A program made the translations under genes and the position numbers. Below are positions 55,548 through 64,000 of a DNA stretch of 64,000 bases, piece after piece. Numbering within the stretch: the first letter of the stretch is position 1; every line of letters begins with the position of its first letter. The stretch comes from Gelatoporia subvermispora B (Eukaryota; Basidiomycota; Agaricomycetes; Polyporales; Gelatoporiaceae): NCBI GenBank assembly GCA_000320605.2, contig KB445798.1:252898-316897 (forward strand), in the 5' to 3' direction. Under the pieces are notes generated by a model that did no database searches, was not told where the DNA came from, and saw nothing but the letters and a program-made list of their open reading frames with translations.

Positions 55548-56574
55548 CGTCGAGCGCGGTTAGAGTGTGCTTAGTTGTGAAGGGAGCGTGCTGGTGCTAT
55601 GTGGAACCGAGGGCCCTCATCACTCATTATATATGCATGCGTACATACATTCCACACTGAGCAGCAACAGCCCCCAACACGGAATATGATCACCTCCGCC
55701 ACACGTACTTGGGCCCCGGTGCGATCGCGCAACTGCGCAATGACGTCTCACACGGACGCTCGGATTCGCGCTCCGCCCGCGCCATCCACCGATGCATCTC
55801 ACTCACCGTCATACTGCGATACTCAGCTTGACATGACAGGTGTCGAAAGCATCATACCGCACCCGGACAGGGACCAAGATCATGCGGCCGGATAGCGCAT
55901 GGAGTGGCGGCAGACCCAGGCCGAGTCCTGGTCCAGCCATCATTTAGGCTGCATTGGGCTACAACAACGAAGCCAACCGCGGTGAAGCTTCTGTGGCGAT
56001 ATGACGTTCGTCGGGCCCGCGCATAGAAGACGCGCGGTGGGAGGTGCACGCCCTGCTTTGGCCTGCAAATAGATCAGCTGGCACGGCCCAGGTACCATGC
56101 GACGGCCCTGCTCGTGTTCTTGCTCTCATGCGCGCAGCCTCGGTGCCAAACTCGCAGACAAGCTGGCCACGGGCTCCTGCGCAGACGGGTGGAGTAGGCC
56201 GTAACATGCAGCGTGGTGCATAGTGGACGGTGGGCCTCACGTCATGCTTCCGAAGGAATCACAGGGAAGCTAAAGCTTGCCTTCCAAAATGTGACGGGAG
56301 CGCGGAGGAGGATAGATACCGATATGTTATATCCCAGCGCCAATACAGCCTGCTAGTCGTACATGCGCACATGCGTACGTTCTTCATCAGCACTTCATCC
56401 CTGCCGCACACGCCGTCCATCGCGTTAGCACCCGCCGCCGCCGCACCTCGCACAGCATGCACACTCACCAGCATAATCCCTGTCATATCTAGCCCCCCAT
56501 CTCTCGTATTAGTCTATTAGCTGCCACCAGGACACCCACAGCCTCCTCGGAACCCAAGCATCGGACGGCGGATG
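55548..56574. other. Intergenic region upstream of the Gly-rich gene
   Basis: No gene supported. It contains the promoter of the Gly-rich gene and the 3' flank of the dioxygenase gene. Confidence 0.45.
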
Positions 56575-57323
56575 CTACTTCGCCTCCGCGACTGTGCCGC
56601 ACGCGGGGCACCGTCGCGCGTCCGCATTGCTCTGCCAGTACTGGATGAGCGGCTTGAGCTGCGTGCCGAGGTCCGTGACGTGCAGGGTCTCCTCGCGGAT
56701 GATCGTGGGCGTGCTGTGCGCGCCCGAGCGGCAGTACCATCGCAAGCGGTCTGAACAAACACATCGTCAGCATCCTCTTTTCTTGTCCCCATCCAAGCAT
56801 CGTCTCCGAGGGCGGTTTTTGGAGGTAGAGGGGAAGGGGGGACTCACCGGTAGCGTCTGCGGGCCGCACGCGCTCGACGACGAGCCCGATCGTGTTCGCG
56901 AAGCGCACGGGGTTGTGCGGCGTGTTCGCTGGGTGGCGTCAGCGTGTGCTCACGGTCACTCGGAGGGGCGAGAGAGTCGCACCAGGGAGCAGGAACATCT
57001 CGCCCTCCTCGATCCGGATGTCGCGGAACTCGTCCCCGTCGACGACGCGCAGGAGCATACCGCCCTTGTGCTGGTAGAACCACTCCTGCATGCACATGTC
57101 CGCGCGTCAGCTCTGTCTTCCTCCACCTTCACGCTCGCGCGGAGACGAATGGACGCACCTCGGTCTCGTTCACGTGGTAGTCGTTGCGCTCGTTCGGGCC
57201 GCCGACGGCCATGACGATGTAGTCCTTGCCCGCGTACAGGCAGAAGTTGTTCACCGGCGGCTGCAACTTGTCCCCGTTCTCCGCGAGCCACTTGGGGAAA
57301 TTGAGCGGCGGGGCGAGCGGCAT
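56575..57323 (-). CDS. BNA1: 3-hydroxyanthranilate 3,4-dioxygenase
   Basis: Four exons, 57159-57323, 56983-57085, 56848-56928 and 56575-56750, give 174 residues, normal for this family. The protein begins [19 protein letters not shown] and has the cupin Fe(II) site: [14 protein letters not shown] (His and Glu) and [10 protein letters not shown] (second His), with [13 protein letters not shown] between. The C-terminus carries the extra metal site CPACG expected in fungal and bacterial forms. It opens the ring of 3-hydroxyanthranilate in the cytosol on the kynurenine route from tryptophan to quinolinate and NAD. All exons keep phase. It is single-copy here and unrelated to the surrounding duplicated genes, so it marks ordinary, conserved sequence inside an unstable region. 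Confidence 0.95.
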
Positions 57324-58879
57324 CGTGCAGAGTCGTAAGTCGAAGTCTGAGGATAATTGGGCCTTTAGTTCGAAATGAGATGGGTTTAGATGGGAGCAGG
57401 ACGGGTCGTGCGACGAGGGGGAGAGAGGAGATTTATCGGAGGCCGCAAGCTGACTCAAACCGCTGCGACATTCGCAGAATGGGAAGCGCCCGTGCTGATG
57501 TCATCCGACGGCAATCCGGCTTTCCGGTCCGATGCACTTCGCGGCATTCTCCGGGCCTTTGCTGTGCATCTGTTTTCCAGAAGTCGCCTCTTGCAGTCCT
57601 CGTGTTGTCTGCTAAGTCCTTGGCTTGCTCTCTCTGTTCGCTGCCTTGGGCTTGTATCTGCTCTGAGTCTATATCTTCGGCTTTAAAAACCACTTTCAAC
57701 GTCGCTAGGAAACTGTGGGTCGCCACCATCTGTCACGGCCTGCGCGTTCGTGTGCGCGGCCAGGTGCCCGGGGCTTCCTCAAGCCTCGGGCCTCATGGCT
57801 GCGAGGGAAAGATTACTCAGCTCGTCAGATCGATTCTATTTCTTGACTCTTGGACGCCACTATCTGATAAAGAGATTCGAGGCGCTGTGCTCAAAGCGAC
57901 AAACAGGCCCGCAGGCCGGAGGAACCAAGGGCCATCGCAATCCTTAACAGTGAATTCATAGGCTCATTATCTGAAGGAACATCTTGTAGCTACCGCTGAT
58001 TGCAGCCGGAGCTGTCCTCAGAGCCGTCGGCGACTCAGTACGCGCTACATACCTGGCGTCCTGCAGAAGTCTTCCGAGCGTAAACCAGAGCCCATAGCTC
58101 CGCAGCCCTAGCGCACGCACAACCTACAATACTCGGACTGTATTCTGACTCGACGTCCGGTCACACGTGAAGCGCTGGCCGGATAATGTGGCTCCTCTGG
58201 TAGCCATCATAGCTATAGACTTGTTTCGGTCGACCACGTGCACCCGCCAGAGGACGCTCATATGCTCCGTGCCTCCTAGGGTGCAGCTTGGGGAGTCTCC
58301 CTGCGTGCCGAAGCGCGCGTCTGGTCCTCTATGCGTGCGCGCGCTTGCGCGTTTCGAATTGGACGTCAGGCTCGTTTGTCTCTGTGGCGGTGCTGCTCCA
58401 AGATCGTCCTCTCTGTTGGTGTTCATATCGCCTATATTGCAGCGCTCGTGTCGATCGCCCCTGGGAGATCTGCGCGCACGTGGAATTCATACGGCTGCCT
58501 GTGCTCCGGCGAGGTGTCGTACACGGCTCACCACTGGTCACCGGCTCGTGTAAGAATGCGAGAAGTAAGGCATAGCGTCCAATTGGGACCCATGTGCCGG
58601 TAGGCTCTGCAGTTGCAGGTGACATCGTTTAGGCACTGTACGGATGCCCGCTGGACCCACTTTCGACACAGTCTAGGCTACCGCACTTCCACACAGTCGA
58701 CGTCCCCGCCCATAATAGACCTTTTCTGTCACGCTATTATAAGACGGAAGCTATTCTCGCCCACTCGGATTCGAAACGGCCGACACATCTTGCCTGAGTC
58801 CTGTCTATATCCACGGCAGTCCGCGCAAGTCTACTCCCCGAGTTTTGCTGGAACCAACCCGCGCGCTATATACGCACAA
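57324..58879. other. Divergent intergenic region between dioxygenase and epoxide hydrolase
   Basis: About 1.5 kb holding both promoters. The hydrolase frame is open upstream to 58613, but the extension has no homology in the relic copy. CTATATA at 58866 is only 14 bases before the ATG, so its role as a TATA box is doubtful. No further gene seen. Confidence 0.45.
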
Positions 58880-60058
58880 ATGGCGTTACAACCACTAAGC
58901 TGTCTTCCAGAGGGCGTCGTCTCCAGAATCATACCCGTACATGACCTGAACATGCACATCCTCGAGGCGGGGGATCCCTCTGCCCCGCTCCTGCTCCTCT
59001 TGCACGGCTTCCCCGAGCTCGCCTTCTCCTGGCGCCAAGTCATCATCCCCCTCGCTGCCGCAGGCTTCCACGTCGTCGCGCCGGACCACAGGGGCTACGG
59101 CCGCACGACTTCACGCGACTCCGCCACGCCCGTGCCCGTACAATATGAGGACGACCTCCGACCGTACACCCTGCTCAGCGCCGCGCGGGACGTCGTCGCG
59201 CTGGCGTTCGCGCTTGGATATCGCACGGCAGCGGCGGTCGTCGGGCATGACTACGGCTCAGCCGTTGCAGCGTACGCTGCACTTATACGTCCCGACGTCT
59301 TCTTATCCGTCGTGCTCATGAGCGCGCCGTACCCCGGGCCGCCCCCGCTGCCGTTCGCCATAGACAACTCAACATCGATGCCCACGTCCGGGCCTACGAT
59401 GCCATTCCCGAACGCGGACGGAGCCCTCGCGGCGCTCAACCCGCCGCGGAAGCATTATGCGACGTATTACTCGGGGCCGGGTGCAAACGCGGAGATGCTG
59501 CACGCACCGCAGGGCCTGCGCGCGTTCCTTCGGGGCTACTTCCATATGAAGAGCGGAGACTGGGCGGGGAACGACCCGCACCCGCTCACCGTAGGGGATC
59601 CGGCGTCGCTCGCGGAACTACCGTGGTACTACGTCATGCCCCTTGACTCAACGATGGCCGACGTCGCGCAGAGTGGCGCGCCGGACGAGGACCAGGCGCG
59701 GGAGTGCAAGTGGCTCACTGAAGAGGAACTAGGCGTGTTCGAGAATGAGTACGCGCGAACAGGTTTCCAGGGCGGGCTGAACAGGTACAGGTGCCGGACC
59801 GACCCCGCGTGGATGGCGGAGTTGTCTGTGTTCTCTGGGAGGAAGATCGAGGTGTCCGCGATGTACCTCGCGGGGACGAAGGACTGGAATTTGTACCAGA
59901 ATCCGGGCGCGCTACAGAAGATGCGGGAGGAGTGTGCGGGGATGGATGAGGAGGATGTGGTGCTGATTCACGGCGCGGGACACTGGGCGCAGCAGGAGAG
60001 GCCGGAGGAGGTTGTCCACGAGATTGTGCGGTTCTTGAAGAAGGTGAGGAGTGTGTGA
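58880..60058 (+). CDS. Soluble alpha/beta-hydrolase-fold epoxide hydrolase
   Basis: Single exon, 392 residues. The start at 58880 was chosen because the relic copy begins with the matching MAPKPLTCLPEGV. Oxyanion motif HGFPE at residues 42-46, DHRGYG, nucleophile Asp124 in VVGHDYGS, a cap region with conserved Tyr candidates, acid in GTKDWN, and catalytic His in HGAGHWAQQERPEEV near the C-terminus: the full set for epoxide hydrolases of the alpha/beta fold. These enzymes open epoxides to diols by an alkyl-enzyme intermediate. There is no signal peptide, so it is probably cytosolic. It converges on zinc-cluster gene 6, and this pair was copied as a unit to the left arm, where the hydrolase decayed. 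Substrate unknown: detoxification or a metabolite pathway. Confidence 0.92.
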   Translation: MALQPLSCLPEGVVSRIIPVHDLNMHILEAGDPSAPLLLLLHGFPELAFSWRQVIIPLAAAGFHVVAPDHRGYGRTTSRDSATPVPVQYEDDLRPYTLLSAARDVVALAFALGYRTAAAVVGHDYGSAVAAYAALIRPDVFLSVVLMSAPYPGPPPLPFAIDNSTSMPTSGPTMPFPNADGALAALNPPRKHYATYYSGPGANAEMLHAPQGLRAFLRGYFHMKSGDWAGNDPHPLTVGDPASLAELPWYYVMPLDSTMADVAQSGAPDEDQARECKWLTEEELGVFENEYARTGFQGGLNRYRCRTDPAWMAELSVFSGRKIEVSAMYLAGTKDWNLYQNPGALQKMREECAGMDEEDVVLIHGAGHWAQQERPEEVVHEIVRFLKKVRSV

Positions 60059-60722
60059 AAGGTACGGGTTCCAGATGAGTGCGACGTCGCGGTCGATGGC
60101 GATCGAGGAGCAAGATGTTGTATGTTATGCGAGGTGGTAGTGATGTAGCAAGGCCCGGAGAGCTCTCGATATATGCCAGATGTTGTGCAGTAGTTGAGTG
60201 TGCCGTAGCATGTACAATTCTGCGCCCAGTAAAATCGCCCAGTCCTCGAAACGCGAGCATTGCAATGCATACACGAGACAGCTACATAGACAGAGAGAGA
60301 AGACGGGATACGGCCCGTAATTCCGCGAGCCGAAGATACGACGAACTCGGTCTGCACCCGACGCTCGCGCATGATCAGCCTCTAGCTTACATCCACGTCG
60401 TTCCACGTTGCTCGTTCCGATATCTGATACGGTACTTAATCCTGCTGAGACGTTGCAATGAGCGTACTTGATGACTACATTGACTCTCTTGAGCTGGGCC
60501 AGGACACAGCCTAGAAGCACAAGTATGTCACCGCTTTCTCACTCTGAGATAGGGGAAATAACTAGATGTCAGAATACATTTACATCTCAATCAGAACGAA
60601 CAGATGTACACAGCAAGAGTTCTCAGTGATGACATAGGAAGAAACTCAGACACGACGAGGAAAGCGTAGGCGAAGATGTCCTGAGGGGCAGAGTGCAGGG
60701 AGCAGGAAATGAGGTGAGCTGA
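60059..60722. other. Convergent 3' region between epoxide hydrolase and zinc-cluster gene 6
   Basis: Complement of 50491-51149. No gene supported. Confidence 0.5.
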
Positions 60723-61942
60723 TCATTCCCTCTGCTTACCCTTCCCTCCTCTCCGCTGCGCTTTCTTCTTCGCCTCGGTTACACTCTCCTTCTTCCTCGT
60801 CCTCCGTGCTGGCGTCATCACACCTTTGCCCTTCTTGTCCTCGATTGCCCCGTCCTCACCTTCTGCCGGTTGAACCTTTGGCGGCCTGCCGCGCCTCTTT
60901 GGTTCTATCGTTCTCAAGCAGGGCTGAGAACGTATATCGCATTCTCTGATGACATGCGTCGATATCAGCGTCGGGCAAGTGATGCGTGGGTGTAGACGTA
61001 CTCGCAACCCCCAGGAGTGTCCTTACACTTGAGCTTGCGCAGCTTGCAGAAATCGCAGGCCGTGCCGTGGTCACGGCGGGTCCGCATTGGCTTCATGTGC
61101 CCGTCCTCCTCGTCCAGGTACTCGGGACCGGGATATTCCATCTCGACGTCGACGTCGTTCTCGCTCTGTGCATCGGGCTCGGTGTCGTTGCAGCGCCCGT
61201 CGTCAGATGTCGGGACTTCGGCGTGAGCTACTGACGAAGATGCAGATGATGAGGGGATGGAGATGAACGGCCCCGAGGATGAGGACCAGGAGCACTCCGA
61301 GAGACATCTTGTCGACGGTGAAGAACTGGCGTATGCGGGAGACGGTGCCTGAGTGACCGAGGTTTCCGTCCCTAAATTTCCACCTATGCTCGTACAGCCT
61401 TCCTCCAAAGCTGATTCGACACGTGCGACTATGTGTCAATGCTCTCAGGCGGCGGATCAATGGATACACTTACCTGCGCTAATCAATTTCTCGACCGCCT
61501 CTGAACGCATGCTCAGATAGAGCACTGCGCGATCGAAGTCAAAATCAGGGCGCAATTCTGGCAGCATCTCATCAGAGATTCGCAGCCAGAATGGTGGTTC
61601 TAGGGTGTCGTTGATCGTCTGCTGTCAATATGAGCACTGAATGAGCTGCGACTACAGACACAACTACGTATGTAACTGACCTGGTGTGGTGTGGCTTGGA
61701 GGACCCCTTCTTGCACTCCATGGAGTGCATTTACGTATGTTGTTTTGTCTGTACTGGCAGATTCATCTGGGATTTGGATATTCGTTGACTGTTGTGCAAC
61801 GATGCATGAAAGTGAGATTTTAGATCACGCGGAGCGAATAACTTACATCAGTACTACCTGGATCATCACCGGGGCATACGCTCCCCAGACGTAAGATGGC
61901 CGGATCGCACAACACCAAGTCCGGGTGACCCGTCGTGTCCAT
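60723..61942 (-). CDS. Small Zn2Cys6 protein with canonical AT-hook, gene 6
   Basis: Five-exon paralog of gene 5 on the opposite strand. Exon 2 has DESASTDKTTYVNALHG, exon 3 EPPFWLRISDEMLPELRPDF, exon 4 ALEEGCTSIGGNLGTE to ACDFCKLRKLKC-x6-CE, and exon 5 ECDIRSQPC then PKRRGRPPKV, stop at 60723. The zinc cluster and AT-hook are identical to gene 5. The ancestral start codon has changed: where gene 5 has CTTCCAGCATGGTCGAC, this copy has CTTCAGCGTGGTCGAA. The next in-frame ATG at 61942 was therefore used as the start, and about ten N-terminal residues are lost. Otherwise no damage was seen. It converges on the intact epoxide hydrolase. Confidence 0.8.
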
Positions 61943-62689
61943 GATAGGATCCAGGACAGTTTCGACCACGCTGAAGAGCTGTTAGCGCGGTTTGTGACAG
62001 AGTAAGTCTGACGATGTCGACGGAGGGAGGAGCGATTTTTTATATGTGATGATGGCCGGTAAGTGGCCCTCCATTGTCGTAGTCATCAGCTCAGTCATGC
62101 CACTTCAGAAGCCGGCTGCGGAACCGCTTCCTCACGGCCACAATGGGCCTGATCCTCGTTTGTTCGGTGTCTATACGGGTGATTAGAGTGCGTATATCGC
62201 TGCGAGCTCCACGAGGCGTCGAAGCAGGGTCCTGCCTCGCCGTCCGGGGTTCCCGCTCGCGTACATGGTATGCTAATCTGATTGTCCCCCATTTGAGCAC
62301 TAATCGTGGTCTGCTAGAGTCCTGGGAAGACCCCTCAAATTGTGACTTCATTGTCGGGGTCTGGAACATCAATCTGGGATATCCCGCTCGCCGGCTTGGA
62401 TATCGTCTTCCCATAGGCTCAACTAGATTCACGAATCAGCATCAGGAGCTCAGCCAAATCAAAGAGGATGACCTGAGTCATGAGACCGTGGAGAGAACAG
62501 GACGGCGCGGCAGTCAATCCCAGCTATGCTTCTCCAGCGTTGTGCACGGACGAAAAAGGAATCTCGCTTATCAAGGGGTCAACTTCGCGCTTCCCCCGCG
62601 ACGGAGAACAAGGCAAGTGTGGAATCAGCAGTAGTTTACTAAATTCTGTCGATTGCTAAATAGTACTGATAAGTCATAAATTATCCAAC
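61943..62689. other. Promoter module of zinc-cluster gene 6
   Basis: Complement of 48560-49241, including the CACATATAAAAAAT core at about 62033-62046 and the conserved CGAACAAACGAGGATCAG upstream block. No gene supported. Confidence 0.55.
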
Positions 62690-63755
62690 GAATTTGAGTG
62701 CATGTCTTGAAACTTCAACGACACTGCCCTCTTCCTTCCGCCTCTGGGATGGTCTCAGAACGCCCTTACCTTTGCTGACCTCTATCATCGTACTGATCGC
62801 GCTCGTGAACTCCTTCGGTTATACATCCTTTCGCTTCCGCCCCGGCGTCCTCGCCTTGATCGTGCAAAAGCAGGATTACTCACACTTATCGTCTTCTCTG
62901 ATGGCATGCGCCAAGATCATTATCGGCCCCTGCGCGCAAGCGTAGGGTGCACACAGACAGTCGGACCCCAAAGGCAACGGCCCTGTCGACGAGGGTGAAA
63001 TATGAATGTACATGGCGAGGTGGCAAGAATACGCCGTGATCTGCAGGCCGATGTGTATGCGGGGATGGAAACGAGCGTGGGAGCGAGTACAACGAGACTT
63101 TCAGACTCTCCGGAGAGCGGATGCTGTCTTGTCTAACATGTCGACAGTGCTCTTGAGTGGCATGAAGCATGTATGCTCACCATCCCCCGGAAATTCCTTC
63201 GCGAAGCCGTAGTTCCTTCGCACTGAACGACCGTGGGCTTCTGCCGGTACGTTTTGACCTACGCCCGTACAGCGGCAGCCTCCATTCAAAGCTGGTCCGA
63301 CGCCTGAAAATATGCGTGAGTGCCTTCATGCGGCAGATCGATGAATGCACTTGCCTCCGCTGATGTGTTTCTCCGTCATATCTATGGCCGTGCTCAGATA
63401 CAGCACTGTCTGATCGAAGTCGGAATCAGGATGGAATTCTGGGGTGTTATCGATCATCCGCTGCCAACATGGACCCTAGATGAGCTGCGACTACAGACAT
63501 GATTACACGTGTAACTGACCTTGTGTGGCGTGGCTCGGAGAACCCCTCCTTGCTCTCCATGGAATGCATTTACGTTTGTTATCGTGTCCGTACCAGCAGA
63601 CTCGTCTGGAATGGGAATATTGCCAATTGTCGTGCAACAATGTTTGAAAGTGAAATGTTAGATAAGCGTCAGTAGTATCTAGATCGGCATATGCTGCCCA
63701 GATGTGGTATGGCTTGGTCACACAACATTGAGTCGTAATGATCAATTGCATACAT
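62690..63755 (-). pseudogene. Zinc-cluster relic at the right end of the inverted duplication
   Basis: The first exon reads MYAIDHYDSMLCDQAIPHLGS ending in a stop. The second has ESAGTDT-like and VLRATPHK-like remains, and the third RMIDNTPEFHPDSDFDQTVLYLS. The start of exon 4 is ALNGGCRCTGVG, and near 62740-62900 the last exon still gives TIKARTPGRKRKDV. Most of the cluster exon is gone. It is the counterpart of 47560-48540, so the gene had decayed before the inverted duplication. Confidence 0.7.
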
Positions 63756-64000
63756 GATGGTTTGAGGAGGATCGGCATCGTTGCAGTGTCCGTCGTCAGA
63801 TGTCGGGATTTGGCATGTGTTGCTGACGAGGATCCATTTGATGAGGGGATGGAGGTGGACGGCCCCGAGGATGAGGACCACGAGAGTTCCGAGAGAAATT
63901 GTGTCGGCGGATATAAAGAACTGACATATGCGACAGACGGTGTCTAAGCGACCGACGCCGCCGTCGGTACATTTACACTTATGTTCGTAGAGTCTCCATC
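63756..64000 (-). pseudogene. Partial zinc-cluster fourth exon at window edge
   Basis: The minus strand in this stretch resembles the Ser-rich middle of gene 5 exon 4 (APTETSVAQ-, SSSSGPSTSIPSS-, and the DDGHCNDA segment) with small differences. It stops where the next relic starts, and the upstream part lies outside the window. Confidence 0.6.

Larger units (their letters stand above)
58870..63760 (-). repeat. Large inverted duplication, right arm
   Basis: Reverse-complement counterpart of 47560-51660: intact epoxide hydrolase, zinc-cluster gene 6, promoter module and a zinc-cluster relic. The arm here is longer because the hydrolase is complete. Confidence 0.85.

Noticed and set aside
58613..58879. 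N-terminal extension of the epoxide hydrolase frame
   Set aside because: The extension is in frame but has no match in the relic copy, whose homology begins at the chosen ATG.
1..64000. Search for CRISPR arrays, bacterial insertion sequences, rRNA and operons
   Set aside because: Intron-rich fungal gene structures throughout; no regularly spaced repeats or rRNA-like sequence were seen.

Overview
The window looks like a piece of a basidiomycete genome, probably Agaricomycetes and possibly a polypore-type wood decayer. The signs are many 50-60 base introns with GT-AG ends, long GC-rich coding exons, an expanded set of TKL-like protein kinases with an HGD catalytic loop, and compact Zn2Cys6 proteins. 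All gene models were built by eye from splice signals, reading-frame continuity and comparison among paralogs inside the window; no database was consulted.

Layout. (1) 1-9486: three kinase genes in a row on the minus strand. Each has the same middle region and TKL-like kinase domain but a different N-terminus: an Atg13-type HORMA domain in the first, and WASP/Las17-type WH1 domains in the second and third. (2) 9487-13340: a long stretch without a convincing gene, GC-rich in its second half. (3) 13340-20090: a tandem duplication of a POT-family oligopeptide transporter, with diverged promoters and a changed signature tyrosine in copy 2. (4) 21274-22964: a fourth, shorter kinase on the plus strand. 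(5) 23675-25755: a DHA1/QDR-like drug:H+ antiporter on the minus strand. (6) 25850-27065: a local repeat, one copy of which is split by a 601-bp MITE with an 8-bp target duplication. (7) 27565-32550: a decayed kinase, a kinase 3' relic, two Gln-rich paralogs and a small secreted protein, arranged as a degraded tandem unit.

(8) 33370-64000: a field of small Zn2Cys6 plus AT-hook proteins. Five copies look intact and at least six are relics. They are spread by a 3-kb segmental duplication (about 35.95-38.99 kb and 44.49-47.53 kb) and by a large inverted duplication (about 47.56-51.66 kb against 58.87-63.76 kb). The inverted duplication copied a convergent zinc-cluster/epoxide hydrolase pair. Embedded here are a decayed RAD17 copy, a P450 heme-end relic, a mariner-like MITE, a glycine-rich gene interrupted by an 884-base assembly gap, and two ordinary metabolic genes: 3-hydroxyanthranilate dioxygenase and epoxide hydrolase.

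The strongest candidate for something undescribed is the kinase cluster, where regulators of autophagy initiation and of actin nucleation have been joined to one constant kinase chassis. Second is the Zn2Cys6/AT-hook family, which has a conserved exon pattern and a shared promoter module.
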